64,000 nt of DNA from Chryseobacterium sp. Tr-659. GTDB taxonomy: Bacteria > Bacteroidota > Bacteroidia > Flavobacteriales > Weeksellaceae. The notes beneath the pieces are model-generated. The model was given only the letters and a program-made list of their open reading frames with translations, had not been told where the DNA came from and ran no database searches. Shown one piece after another: positions 35,245-44,533 of the stretch (position 1 is its first letter; each line of letters opens with the position of its first letter). Made by a program: the position numbers and the translations under genes. The stretch covers positions 1-64,000 of the forward strand of contig NZ_VWWP01000011.1 in the NCBI RefSeq assembly GCF_011752975.1, in the 5' to 3' direction.

Positions 35245-35784
35245 TTATTCTACACTTACCGTAAAATGGCCTTTTGTATTGCCTGAAGCCATATTGCTCT
35301 TTCCGATAATCAGCCATACCTCTCCTTTTCCGGGAGTATCATAAGTAATCTCTCTTCCGAAAGGCCCGTCATAATCTCCGTTTGGAAGTTTGATTTGATT
35401 AAAACGAATATTGAAATCTTTCTCTTTTGTTGAAATTTTAGCTTTGATATTGGGCTGATCATAATGAGTCAGTTTTAAAACCAGCTCCTGATCATCTTTT
35501 GCAAATTCTTCACCTAAGGTAAAAGGAAGCTGGGAAGCATCTGCTGTTCTTATAATCTGTCCTTCTTTTTCACTTCTCATTACACCTTTACGCAAAACTT
35601 CTTTTGTGGCCGGAGCATTGTTAATAATTGAATCTTTCTTTCTCAATGCTGCGGAATCAGCTTTTACGACAGAATCCGGCATTTCTGTTACCACTGTAGA
35701 ATCTTTATCTGTAGAAGTTGTTACAGCAGGTTCTTTTTTACACGAAATGATAATCAAAGGTATTAACAACAGACTTTTTTTCAT
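35245..35784 (-). CDS. Putative lipoprotein, function unknown
   Basis: A lipoprotein signal ends at C15 (LIIISCKK). The next 55 residues are a low-complexity linker rich in Thr, Ser, Asp and Ala, as in surface or periplasmic spacer regions. The C-terminal half looks like a compact beta domain (GEEFAKDDQELVLKLTHYDQ, ending GHFTVSVE). I recognise no family. It may be cotranscribed with the lipoprotein gene downstream. Confidence 0.7.
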   Translation of the reverse strand: MKKSLLLIPLIIISCKKEPAVTTSTDKDSTVVTEMPDSVVKADSAALRKKDSIINNAPATKEVLRKGVMRSEKEGQIIRTADASQLPFTLGEEFAKDDQELVLKLTHYDQPNIKAKISTKEKDFNIRFNQIKLPNGDYDGPFGREITYDTPGKGEVWLIIGKSNMASGNTKGHFTVSVE

Positions 35785-35859
35785 AATAATTAATTTTAAG
35801 AATGCAACAGTTTACATTTTGTTGGATATTGTTAAATGCGAAAATTGTTCCAACTCTTT

Positions 35860-36546
35860 TTAAGGATTTAGCTTTTTCTTTTGTAAGATATTATTATTAC
35901 TGACTTCTGCCCATTTGAATGTAAAGTACATAAAGTTCAGCATAATTCCCATTAAAACGGTTACTCCCCAGGTCTTGGTATATTCCATAGGATAGATAAA
36001 ACGGACTACAATATCTGTAAATAGACCAAAAGGGTTATTAAGTATATCCCAGCTGTTCCATCTTAAAAATCTGCCCAAGTATACTCCAAAGCTGCTTATA
36101 AAAAGGAATATGACAATTATTCCGTTGATCATATTTCTTTTACCATATCCGGAAAGACTTTTCTCGATATCATTAAGACTTATAAAGCCACACAACAGAC
36201 CTGTCCATGCATAGGAAAGGATCACAATCAAATCGTACCATATGGGTACTGCATTTCTTGTTTTTAAATGGAAAAGATCTGTCAGAATATAGGGAGAATT
36301 GGGAAAAAACAGGATCCATACAACAATAATCAGGGCCAGAGAAATTTTACTTTTAATTTTAAAAACTAGTATCAAAGAGCTCAATAATAAGGGAATCCAT
36401 GCCAGAAATAAATTCCAGTTGAGGAATAAAAACACTTTGGTATCACTGATGTAATATCTGAAAACAGACAGACTGAAACAAAATAAGGTCATCAATACCA
36501 ACAGCGCATTGATTTTAAACCTTGGTGATTCAACTAATTTTTTCAT
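35860..36546 (-). CDS. DUF1361 domain membrane protein
   Basis: A 228-residue integral membrane protein with about six to seven helices. It fits the DUF1361 family: NWNLFLAWIPLLLS, the loop PNSPYILTDLFHL, and WNSWDILNNPFGL are the kind of conserved blocks that family shows. Function is unknown. It lies 7 bp after the upstream DUF4153-like gene and shares its transcript. Confidence 0.78.
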   Translation of the reverse strand: MKKLVESPRFKINALLVLMTLFCFSLSVFRYYISDTKVFLFLNWNLFLAWIPLLLSSLILVFKIKSKISLALIIVVWILFFPNSPYILTDLFHLKTRNAVPIWYDLIVILSYAWTGLLCGFISLNDIEKSLSGYGKRNMINGIIVIFLFISSFGVYLGRFLRWNSWDILNNPFGLFTDIVVRFIYPMEYTKTWGVTVLMGIMLNFMYFTFKWAEVSNNNILQKKKLNP

Positions 36547-36553
36547 TATAGAA

Positions 36554-37924
36554 TTATTTAACTGTTTGATAGTAGATAACTTTTGAAAGGAATATTTTGG
36601 TTTTCTCTTGCTTTATTTTATGTTCAATATTACTTTTAAGCTTCTGATCATCTTTTTCTTCGGCATATTCCATGAGTTTTTTTTCACTGAAATTAATTGA
36701 ATTAAAATGGTATCTTACTACAAAATCCTTTCGCTTCATATTTTGTGACGTGATAAAGCCACCCCAATTGATGTAACTGCATAGTAAAATTGTCCCATAG
36801 AGATACCACGTCATAGTATTGAACAGATAAGCATTTCTTTTTCTCTTCCGAATTTTAATAAACGTCAATGTAAGCCCAACCAGAGATAATAGTAAAAAGG
36901 CGAAAACACCTAATCTTTTATAAGTAAAGCCATAATTTACGATATACTCGTAGTTTTTTACCGCTGCTGAAAGTACAAGGGCAGCATTCAGGAAAATCCA
37001 TATTCTGGCTAAAGTTTTTAACAATCCGGCTTTAGGATCAAAATTAAAACCTGATTTAAAGTAAAACATAATCACCAGAATAGCCATAATAATGGACATG
37101 ATCACGGCATTTACTCTTTCATGAGTCTCTTCTGAAAGCTGGACAGGTGTTTTGGATACTTCATAAAACTGTTCGTAATTGTATGTAAAGATGAAAAATA
37201 CAAGCAGAATATTCAGGGAAATGAAAGAGATTACCCCACTCATTCTTTCGGCATCTAAATCAAGGAAAGAATAGGTAGCCTTAGGAATCCGGGAATCATT
37301 TTGAAAATCATTATCCAGTACATGGTTGGTTTTGTAGATCAATTTTTCCACTGCGTAATTCCAGTAATTAAAAGCAATGAAAAATCCTAAAGCTGAAAGA
37401 CAGAATACCTGCCAAAGATTAAGATCCAATTCATAGTCTGTGAACAATGCTGCAAAATGGGTGCTTCCTGCGGAATAAATTCCAAAGAAAACAGACAGAA
37501 GTAAAAGAGGAATCAGAATAAAAGCCAGAATTTTCTGCCATAGACCTGGAATATTTCTCTTAGGCAGCCATTCATCGAAACTGAAAAATCTACAGAAAGA
37601 GGTAATGCAGTTCACTATAAAAACAGGAATCAGAAAGAGTACTTTCATTCTTCTGTTTCTGGATTTGAAGGCTAACAAAAGAAGTGAGCTAACTACGGCC
37701 AGAAAGGATGGAAAATCTCCGTACCATGCAAAAGCTATACTGGAAAGAATACTTGTTGTAAAGAGAATGTATACTGTTCTGGTCTTGTTCTTTCCCGTTG
37801 TTTTCAACAATGTCAATACGGCGTAAATAATTCCCAGAATTCCAAGATTCAGCCCGATGTCCTGATCATAAAATACAATAACAAACAAAAGGGCTGTAAG
37901 AAATATATAGTGATGTGTTTTCAT
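36554..37924 (-). CDS. DUF4153/DUF4173-like membrane protein
   Basis: A 456-residue protein with roughly 11-12 membrane helices and a soluble C-terminal tail of about 60 charged residues. The middle resembles the DUF4153/DUF4173 group (ERVNAVIMSIIMAIL, FTYKRLGVFAFLLLSLVGL). Function is unknown. It belongs to a run of leftward membrane-protein genes that begins at 39895 and ends with the DUF1361 gene 7 bp downstream. Confidence 0.7.
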   Translation of the reverse strand: MKTHHYIFLTALLFVIVFYDQDIGLNLGILGIIYAVLTLLKTTGKNKTRTVYILFTTSILSSIAFAWYGDFPSFLAVVSSLLLLAFKSRNRRMKVLFLIPVFIVNCITSFCRFFSFDEWLPKRNIPGLWQKILAFILIPLLLLSVFFGIYSAGSTHFAALFTDYELDLNLWQVFCLSALGFFIAFNYWNYAVEKLIYKTNHVLDNDFQNDSRIPKATYSFLDLDAERMSGVISFISLNILLVFFIFTYNYEQFYEVSKTPVQLSEETHERVNAVIMSIIMAILVIMFYFKSGFNFDPKAGLLKTLARIWIFLNAALVLSAAVKNYEYIVNYGFTYKRLGVFAFLLLSLVGLTLTFIKIRKRKRNAYLFNTMTWYLYGTILLCSYINWGGFITSQNMKRKDFVVRYHFNSINFSEKKLMEYAEEKDDQKLKSNIEHKIKQEKTKIFLSKVIYYQTVK

Positions 37925-38037
37925 GATATTTAAAGATTTAAAAAATTAAAAGATTGAAGGATTCAAATTTTGAGAACGTCATTGATCCGACAAAACTTTA
38001 TTATTATATGAAGGTAAAAGAAATCAGATAGCTATTC

Positions 38038-38523
38038 TTAATGAAGAGTGACTGTTTCTTTCTGTTGAATAAAGTCTTTCACGTGTTCAAAATTCTGCCA
38101 AAGCAATTCTTCAAAGTCCCAATGATGAAAAGTTCTCATACTCTGTCCTTTTCTGTAAGCTTTGATATAAATTTTCACATATTCAGGTAGAATAATTGTT
38201 CCTAACACGATAGCTGCTAAAAGATGGGCATTGAGTTTTCCATTTCCCAGAAGAAGGTATTGCATGGCGATTTCATCTTCGAAATGGGTTCCACAGCCGG
38301 TAATCAGATGGTGAACATCGTGGTTTTCCATTTTGGGAATCATTGAAAATCCATGTTTTTTATAAAATTCTCCAAGTGTTCTTCCGAGAGAATCTTCCTC
38401 GAACTCCAACAACTGTTTTTCGTTGAACTGCCATTGTCTTTTTTTCTTTTTAAAGTATTTTCTATACAATTTTTGAGTTTTATCGTACACAAAAAGCAGA
38501 AACTGAACACGTATTTTTTTCAT
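38038..38523 (-). CDS. Coq4-like protein
   Basis: A 161-residue soluble protein carrying the Coq4 signature HDxxH-x11-E: H68, D69, H72 and E84 (ENHDVHHLITGCGTHFEDE). In eukaryotes and some bacteria Coq4 acts in ubiquinone synthesis as a metal-dependent C1 decarboxylase/hydroxylase. Flavobacteria make menaquinone, so a quinone role here is not supported and the molecule may have another substrate. It lies 11 bp after the 98-residue membrane-protein gene and 113 bp before the DUF4153-like gene. Confidence 0.7.
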   Translation of the reverse strand: MKKIRVQFLLFVYDKTQKLYRKYFKKKKRQWQFNEKQLLEFEEDSLGRTLGEFYKKHGFSMIPKMENHDVHHLITGCGTHFEDEIAMQYLLLGNGKLNAHLLAAIVLGTIILPEYVKIYIKAYRKGQSMRTFHHWDFEELLWQNFEHVKDFIQQKETVTLH

Positions 38524-38534
38524 AATGTATTGTT

Positions 38535-38831
38535 TTAAAAAATTAAATTATATCCTATTATAGTGTAGAGTATAGCAATTGGGATATTTATGCAAAGGAT
38601 GCCAATTGCTTTTAAACAAACAATGAATTTAGACCGATGAATAATACCATACACCAGGAATCCTAGCGCGAACAATAAGTTTAACGGCGCTGCTAAAACC
38701 AATAACAGATATCCTCCCACTACGAAATCATCCTGCCGTGTCATTAACCCTCCCAGAAGGAAGATAGTTCCCATTGAAAAGCATACCCAGAAAATAGATC
38801 TACTTAAGTTTAAAATGTTTTGATCTTCCAT
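38535..38831 (-). CDS. Small membrane protein, function unknown
   Basis: Ninety-eight residues with three hydrophobic segments separated by short polar loops, no signal peptide and no recognised domain. The gene has a 22-nt sequence upstream (38871-38892) that is identical to one in front of the 39.9 kb membrane-protein gene, so both may answer to the same regulator. The Coq4-like gene follows 11 bp downstream. Confidence 0.6.
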   Translation of the reverse strand: MEDQNILNLSRSIFWVCFSMGTIFLLGGLMTRQDDFVVGGYLLLVLAAPLNLLFALGFLVYGIIHRSKFIVCLKAIGILCINIPIAILYTIIGYNLIF

Positions 38832-38874
38832 TATTTATAATTTTATTTCAATAATATCTTTTTACACAACAAAG

Positions 38875-38892
38875 AACTTTGAATTACAAAGT
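38875..38892. promoter_or_regulatory. Inverted-repeat operator candidate, copy 2
   Basis: AACTTTG-AATTA-CAAAGT, part of a 22-nt identity (38871-38892) with copy 1 at 39899-39920. It lies between the regulator gene and the 98-residue protein gene. On the minus strand it contains TTACTTTG, one mismatch from the -7 consensus, so it may be both promoter and operator. Confidence 0.45.
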
Positions 38893-38914
38893 AAATTTTT
38901 AAAAAAATATAAGA

Positions 38915-39205
38915 CTATCGTCCCAGCAGTTTTTCCAGAGCATCCAAATGCTCGTTAAATGCTTGTCTTCCACTCTGTGTTACACGATAAGAAGTTTTGG
39001 GTTTCTTACCTACAAATTCTTTCTTTACTTCTATATATCCAGCCTTTTCAAGCGCGTTACTATGGCTGGCCAGATTCCCGTCTGTAATCTCAAGCAATGC
39101 TTTCATTTCAGAAAAATCAACCCAGTCGTTCACCATAAGAACGGACATAATGCCCAATCTTACACGGCTTTCAAATTCTTTATTGAGTTGATTTATTTTG
39201 ATCAT
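38915..39205 (-). CDS. Winged-helix transcriptional regulator
   Basis: A 96-residue single-domain DNA-binding protein. The helix-turn-helix is in DWVDFSEMKALLEITDGNLASHSNALEKAGYI, followed by a wing (VKKEFVGKKPKTSYRVT) and a dimerisation helix. It resembles the small MarR/PadR-like regulators that often sit next to a membrane-protein target. The ATG is used; the longer frame to 39268 would need a TTG. It is flanked by two genes whose upstream regions share an inverted repeat, the probable binding site. Confidence 0.82.
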   Translation of the reverse strand: MIKINQLNKEFESRVRLGIMSVLMVNDWVDFSEMKALLEITDGNLASHSNALEKAGYIEVKKEFVGKKPKTSYRVTQSGRQAFNEHLDALEKLLGR

Positions 39206-39277
39206 AATATTTGAGATGTAACAGAGATCAGCAGACAGATTCAGAGCGCTGCTGCTAAAAGTTTGCAAAGTTAGGTT

Positions 39278-39895
39278 TTATTTATATTTTTTGTGCATAA
39301 TTAATCCATAGACCACATGCAAAATTCCAAATCCGATTGCCCAGAACAACAGTCCCCAGCCTAAAATAAATAAAGAGATAAGTCCTAAAATAATTTCAAG
39401 ATACCCCAGATACTTCACATCGGTTAATGTATATCGTTCAGCAGCCACTAAGGCTAAGCCATAAAAAATCAATGTAGCAGGAGCTATGAAAACGAAAAGA
39501 TGGTGATAAAGAAGCGCAAGGCAAAAAAAACCTCCGGCTACTAAAGGCACGGCAAAAGTAATTAAAAGACGCTTCGTTGTGCCATCCCAGATTTTCAAGC
39601 CTTTCTTTTTGCTTTTGCTGGCAGTAAAAATATATCCGCTAAGCACTGCAACCACCAAAATGACAATTCCAATCCCAACAAGTTCTTTCACCAAAGCCGG
39701 ATTAAAAATATTTCTGTTACCATCAAAATAATTGATTCCTTCCCTTTGAAAAACAAAATACACATATATTGCTCCGATAATTGCTGTTAAACCGGCAACT
39801 ACTCCAGACAGACCACTTAAAGAAATAAATCTGGAAGATCGCTCCATCATGGAACGGATATGAGATAAGTCTTCGTGATAGTTTTTTGAATCCAT
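39278..39895 (-). CDS. Membrane protein, function unknown
   Basis: A 205-residue protein with a charged N-terminus (about 1-22) and five or six hydrophobic helices. No named family is recognised. Proteins of this layout are often paired with a small winged-helix regulator in flavobacteria, as here, where the regulator gene lies 72 bp downstream. It has a strong promoter whose start region overlaps an inverted repeat, so control by the adjacent regulator is likely. Confidence 0.72.
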   Translation of the reverse strand: MDSKNYHEDLSHIRSMMERSSRFISLSGLSGVVAGLTAIIGAIYVYFVFQREGINYFDGNRNIFNPALVKELVGIGIVILVVAVLSGYIFTASKSKKKGLKIWDGTTKRLLITFAVPLVAGGFFCLALLYHHLFVFIAPATLIFYGLALVAAERYTLTDVKYLGYLEIILGLISLFILGWGLLFWAIGFGILHVVYGLIMHKKYK

Positions 39896-39902
39896 AAAAA
39901 AG

Positions 39903-39920
39903 AACTTTGAATTACAAAGT
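39903..39920. promoter_or_regulatory. Inverted-repeat operator candidate, copy 1
   Basis: AACTTTG-AATTA-CAAAGT overlaps the -7 element of the 39895 gene and its likely transcription start. Copy 2 lies upstream of the 38831 gene. A winged-helix repressor bound here would block transcription. Confidence 0.5.
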
Positions 39921-39944
39921 TATAATTAATTTTTAATCTTCCAA
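39915..39944 (-). promoter_or_regulatory. Promoter of the membrane-protein/regulator unit
   Basis: Minus-strand TTG (39942-39944), 19 nt, then TAACTTTG (39915-39922): exact consensus and spacing, 20 nt before the start codon. Confidence 0.75.
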
Positions 39945-40004
39945 TTATTTATTTCAAATTTTGAAAATAATATTTATTACTAATTTCAATATACATACAA
40001 AAAA

Positions 40005-40031
40005 GAGGACCCTGCTAAAAGCAGAGTCCTC
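40005..40031 (-). terminator. Terminator after the SusD gene
   Basis: A stem of GAGGAC and TGCT pairing with AGCA and GTCCTC around a small internal mismatch, with six T on the minus strand (39999-40004), about 26 nt past the SusD stop. Confidence 0.8.
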
Positions 40032-40056
40032 CGTGAAATATTAAAATTTGTACGTG

Positions 40057-41562
40057 TTACAATGGATTTTGGACAATCAATGGATTGGCGTTGATTTCAG
40101 TTCTTGGAATCAGGAATTCCCAACGCAAGTCTGTATTGGCAACTGTCATTACGTTATTAGTAACCACAGAAGAATGATTAGCTCCCGTTCTGTCTAAACC
40201 TTGGTTAAGTCTTTTCAGATCCAGGAATCTGAAACCTTCTCCCCAAAATTCCAGCCTTCTGCTGTTAAGAATTTCAGTAATATATGCAGCTCCGGTAGTG
40301 GCAGCACCTGCATAAGAAGGGTTTCTATTTTTCGCAAACACATTAAAAACAGCTTTAGAACCGGGTTCATCTCCTGATCTCGCCAAAGCCTCTGCTTCTA
40401 TAAGATACATTTCTGCAGATCTCATATAAGGTACATCAACTCTGCTGTCCGCCTGGCTTGCAGCAAGAAACTTCTGACTTGTATATGGAAATTTAGAATA
40501 TGTTAAAGGTAAAGCAAGAGCTGTGTGTGCTCCTGTAGGATCAAAATTCTTTGTTCTTATATCGGTAGAAGGAAATGATAAGAATAATTTATTGTTAATT
40601 GCTTTTGGAGCCTGGCGAATATTAGTTGAATTGAAGTTTCTCGACATATAGGCACCAAAGTTCGAAAATGTATCTCCCTGATCTGCTATAATTGTAGCAC
40701 CCCACATCCACTCACCGTTTCCTGCAAGGTTATTAAAGCCAGCTGTGTAAGCTGTATTATCCATCAAAGCAAATCCTGCACGAGCTGATTGAGCCGCTGT
40801 AACTGCCGCTGCATAATTACCTTTCGTTAATGCAATCCTGGCTCTCAATCCTAAAATTACTTTGTCATTGAAATGAGATTTTGTAGCTCTGCTAACCCCC
40901 GCCAGCCTGGTGGCTGCTTCATCAAGATCTTTACCTATCTGCGTATACACTTCTTCTACGGTATTTCTTGCCAAAGGAATTTCATTGGCTACCAATCTGA
41001 TTGGAACTCCAAGTTGTGTATTATTTGCACCCGGCACATATCTTTTACCATAAATCTGAACCAGCATATAGTAACAGAAAGCTCTGAATGCATATGCTTC
41101 GCCAATGGCTGCTTTAACAGTGGCTATATCCGCTGCGTTGGAGGTAGGAACTGAAGGGCCATTAGCTATCACCAGATTGGCGTTTCTGATCAAAGCATAA
41201 TAAAACTGATAGGGATAAAAATCATTAGCTCCACTTTCATTTACCTGATCCTGCCATCTCACTGTTGAAATATACCAGCCATTTCCCGTAGATGGAAACA
41301 CCAGATCTTCTCCCAGGGCATCCATCATAATCATAACTCCACCCTGACCGTTCTGCCCCTGATTGTCATTTTGCCTGTAATACATATCTCTATGCATACC
41401 GTTAATAATTGCCATCAGATTGGATGCACTTGAATATGCCGCTTCTTCGGAAGCCGCAGTGGTAGGGTCCGTTTCAAGATAATCACTCTGACACGAAACC
41501 ATTCCTGTGAATACTGAAAGGACCAGAGCCCATTTTATATATTGTTTTTTGATATTTTTCAT
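40057..41562 (-). CDS. SusD/RagB family outer-membrane lipoprotein
   Basis: Surface-exposed nutrient-binding lipoprotein that caps the SusC channel. The lipobox ends at C24 (TGMVSCQ). The early SusD blocks are present (AYSSASNLMAIINGMHRDMY, FYPYQFYYALIRNANLVI), as are the TPR-like helices (AIGEAYAFRAFCYYMLVQIYG) and the C-terminal LNSRRLEFWGEGFRFLDLKR. The 501-residue length is normal. It starts 10 bp after the SusC stop. The ligand cannot be read from sequence, and no glycoside hydrolase or regulator is adjacent. Confidence 0.95.
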   Translation of the reverse strand: MKNIKKQYIKWALVLSVFTGMVSCQSDYLETDPTTAASEEAAYSSASNLMAIINGMHRDMYYRQNDNQGQNGQGGVMIMMDALGEDLVFPSTGNGWYISTVRWQDQVNESGANDFYPYQFYYALIRNANLVIANGPSVPTSNAADIATVKAAIGEAYAFRAFCYYMLVQIYGKRYVPGANNTQLGVPIRLVANEIPLARNTVEEVYTQIGKDLDEAATRLAGVSRATKSHFNDKVILGLRARIALTKGNYAAAVTAAQSARAGFALMDNTAYTAGFNNLAGNGEWMWGATIIADQGDTFSNFGAYMSRNFNSTNIRQAPKAINNKLFLSFPSTDIRTKNFDPTGAHTALALPLTYSKFPYTSQKFLAASQADSRVDVPYMRSAEMYLIEAEALARSGDEPGSKAVFNVFAKNRNPSYAGAATTGAAYITEILNSRRLEFWGEGFRFLDLKRLNQGLDRTGANHSSVVTNNVMTVANTDLRWEFLIPRTEINANPLIVQNPL

Positions 41563-41572
41563 AATTTTTTAT

Positions 41573-44533
41573 TTAAAAAGACACATTAAATCCTATTGTT
41601 ACCACTCTCGCCGGAGTATATCTGTTTGATGCGGTACCATTGAATGCTTGAGCCGGCTCCAATCCTTTTCTTGCTGTTTTGCTCCACAAGTTTTCACCGG
41701 AAACAATGATTCTTAACCCTGATACACCAAGCTGGGATAAAGTTTCAGGATTTAAACTATAGCTTAGCGTTGCCTGTCTAAAAGTAATAAAATCTGAACT
41801 TACTAACCATCTTGATGAAGCGGCATTTGAACTTGTATACGTTGTAGAGTTGAGTGCCGGTACATCTGTGATTTGCCCCGGAGTTGTCCATCTGTCCAGA
41901 ATATCTGTACTTAAAGCTCCTCCTTGAGAATAACTGGACATTAATGCTGCATAATTGGAATCATATGTTTTCCCTCCTAACTGATAGGTAAACATTGCTG
42001 ATAATGACCATTGCTTATATGTAATTGATGTTCCGAAACTTCCAAATAGATCAGGAATAGCTGTCCCTGAATAATCATATTTCGCTTTATTAAAGTTGGT
42101 GGTCACCTGGGTACCATTTACCGTTCTTATATCTGTAGCTGTTGTATTGGCATATGCATCAGCAACAAGAAATAAAGGAGAACCATCGGCAGGATCCACT
42201 CCATACCATTGTCTTAACCAATAATCATATATTGAATGCCCTACAGAAATTTTCTTAGTCCCATTAATAATTTCCGTTATACCATCGGAAAGTTGTGTTA
42301 TTTGATTTTTAAGTGTTGATGCATTCGCATTGATACTCCAGGTGAAGTTTTGAGTTTTAACAACATCTGCATTCACGCTGAATTCAAATCCGCGGTTATA
42401 CATAGTCCCTACATTTCTGCTGATTGTATTATCCGGAACTCCTGAAGAAACAGGAAGTGGAACCGGGAAGATCAGATCTTCAGTAACTCTGTTATAGTAT
42501 TCTACGGAACCTGTAATTCTATTATTCAAAAAGCCGAAATCAACCCCTACATCGGTTTGTTTGTTAGCCTCCCAGGTAATCTTAGGATCTGCCAGAAAGC
42601 CAAATAAGATTCCCGGTTCCTGGGCATTATTATATCCCAGGGTATAGGTACTCTTGTACATATAATAACTATTGGTTCCATCGTTTCCAACTTCACCATA
42701 AGAACCTCTCAATTTTAATTCACTGATCAGATTAGAGTTACTTAAAAACTCCTCCCCTTTCAATCTCCATCCTAAACCAAGAGACCAGAATGAATCCCAT
42801 CTTACATCTTTAGCGAATCTGGATGAGCCATCCCAACGGATAGACCCTGAAAGCAAGTATTTTGATTTATAGTCATAATTCAATCGTGAAAACACTCCTT
42901 CTTTTCTATAGTTATCCGTACGTGAAGTAAGAGATGCAGGAGTCACAAAGTTTACCAGTTCATCATTATCATCTACGATCTGGCCTTTTTTATATCCATA
43001 CAGATATTCGTAAGTATATTTATAGTTTTCATGTCCTAAAAGGAATTCAAAATTATGATCTCCAAATTTTCTTTTATAGTTCAGGAGCTGGTTCCAGGTA
43101 AAGGTCTGCTCTGTAAAGCTATATTTCTCTGCAGAACCTCCTGGAGCTGCATCTCCAATAATTTTATTTCCATAGGTACTTCTTCTGTTATTTCTGATAT
43201 CATATCCTGCATTGGTGGATAAAGTAAGATAAGGATCTACTTTAATTTCAGCATAAGCTCTGGATATAATATAATAATTTTTAGAAAGATCTTTATTTAA
43301 AAGTGTTTCCTGAATTACATTCCTTCCTGCAGCAGCATCAGCACCTCTGTTACTTCCTGCATCATACACTATATTTCCTTCATTATCATAAAGAGTAGCA
43401 AATGTATTAGGATCATGAGCATACGGGCTATAAATTGGGCCCATTGTTCTTGTCCATCTGTATGGGTTAATATATGCGGAATTGTTATCAGCTCCATCTA
43501 CAGAATTATTTCCATTAGAAGATACCCCACTGATACTTGTTCCTAACTTCAACCAGCTTTTAACTTGTGAATCTACTTTTAACCTGGCTGTAAATCTTTC
43601 AAAATCTGACTTAATAAGATATCCGGTCTCGTTGGTATATCCTACTGAAGAAAAATAAGTTGTTGTATTGCTTCCTCCGCTGTAATTCAATTCATAATTC
43701 TGTCTGAAACCTGTACTCATTAAGGGTTTTTGCCAATCTAAATCTGTATACTTCAGTTTGGCATCCGGATTCAAAATTCCATTTACCACTAATTGATCAT
43801 TGGGAACGTTAAAAACGTTGGTTTTCAAAACTCCTGAAATCAATTGTGCGGTTGCATAAGCATTGGCATCTGCTACTGATGTACCGGGCACTGAAGTTAT
43901 TCTACCATTTCTGATAGCTTCCCATATTAGAGGGTAATACTGATAGACATTCACTCTGTCGTACTCAGGAATTGATCTTCCCACCGCACCGGTGCTCATG
44001 CTAAAGTTAAAGGCATCTTTTCCTCCTTTTTTCCCGGATTTAGTGGTGATTAAAACAACACCATTAGCTGCCGCAGAGCCATACAAAGATGTTGAAGCAG
44101 CGTCTTTCAGGATATTGAATGATGCAATATCATTGGGATTAATAGCAGCAAGAGATCCGGTATATATGGTTCCATCTACAACATATAAGGGAGATGTTGA
44201 AATTCCATAGGAACCTATTCCACGAATTTGAATACTGGGAGAACTTCCAGGCTGGCCAGTTCCTGTACTCACCTTCACACCGGCACTGGCTCCATCCAAT
44301 GCTTGTCCGATACTTGTTATGGGACGATCAGCAAATTGTTTTGATTTAACTTCGGTATTGGAACCTACCATGGTTTCCCTTTTTTGACTTCCATAAGCTA
44401 CTACTACGATTTCATCAATCTTAGTATCCTGAGGGATTGTGTCACGTTTTGTCTTTTGAGCTTCCACCAGATGTCCTCCTACAAAGAACAGCACAGCAGT
44501 ACTCAATATTAATTTCATTTTCATATTTAACAT
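41573..44533 (-). CDS. SusC/RagA family TonB-linked outer-membrane protein
   Basis: TonB-dependent channel that imports the ligand captured by its SusD partner. A signal peptide (ending HLVEAQ) is followed almost directly by a TonB-box-like segment (DEIVVVAYGSQKR) and the plug (SIQIRGIGSYG, YVVDGTIY, ILKDAASTSLYG), then a beta-barrel to the C-terminal Phe (VTIGFNVSF). The carboxypeptidase-like domain that usually precedes the plug is missing, so the 986-residue protein is a short-type SusC. In-frame ATGs at codons 4 and 6 are possible starts. Confidence 0.95.
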   Translation of the reverse strand: MLNMKMKLILSTAVLFFVGGHLVEAQKTKRDTIPQDTKIDEIVVVAYGSQKRETMVGSNTEVKSKQFADRPITSIGQALDGASAGVKVSTGTGQPGSSPSIQIRGIGSYGISTSPLYVVDGTIYTGSLAAINPNDIASFNILKDAASTSLYGSAAANGVVLITTKSGKKGGKDAFNFSMSTGAVGRSIPEYDRVNVYQYYPLIWEAIRNGRITSVPGTSVADANAYATAQLISGVLKTNVFNVPNDQLVVNGILNPDAKLKYTDLDWQKPLMSTGFRQNYELNYSGGSNTTTYFSSVGYTNETGYLIKSDFERFTARLKVDSQVKSWLKLGTSISGVSSNGNNSVDGADNNSAYINPYRWTRTMGPIYSPYAHDPNTFATLYDNEGNIVYDAGSNRGADAAAGRNVIQETLLNKDLSKNYYIISRAYAEIKVDPYLTLSTNAGYDIRNNRRSTYGNKIIGDAAPGGSAEKYSFTEQTFTWNQLLNYKRKFGDHNFEFLLGHENYKYTYEYLYGYKKGQIVDDNDELVNFVTPASLTSRTDNYRKEGVFSRLNYDYKSKYLLSGSIRWDGSSRFAKDVRWDSFWSLGLGWRLKGEEFLSNSNLISELKLRGSYGEVGNDGTNSYYMYKSTYTLGYNNAQEPGILFGFLADPKITWEANKQTDVGVDFGFLNNRITGSVEYYNRVTEDLIFPVPLPVSSGVPDNTISRNVGTMYNRGFEFSVNADVVKTQNFTWSINANASTLKNQITQLSDGITEIINGTKKISVGHSIYDYWLRQWYGVDPADGSPLFLVADAYANTTATDIRTVNGTQVTTNFNKAKYDYSGTAIPDLFGSFGTSITYKQWSLSAMFTYQLGGKTYDSNYAALMSSYSQGGALSTDILDRWTTPGQITDVPALNSTTYTSSNAASSRWLVSSDFITFRQATLSYSLNPETLSQLGVSGLRIIVSGENLWSKTARKGLEPAQAFNGTASNRYTPARVVTIGFNVSF

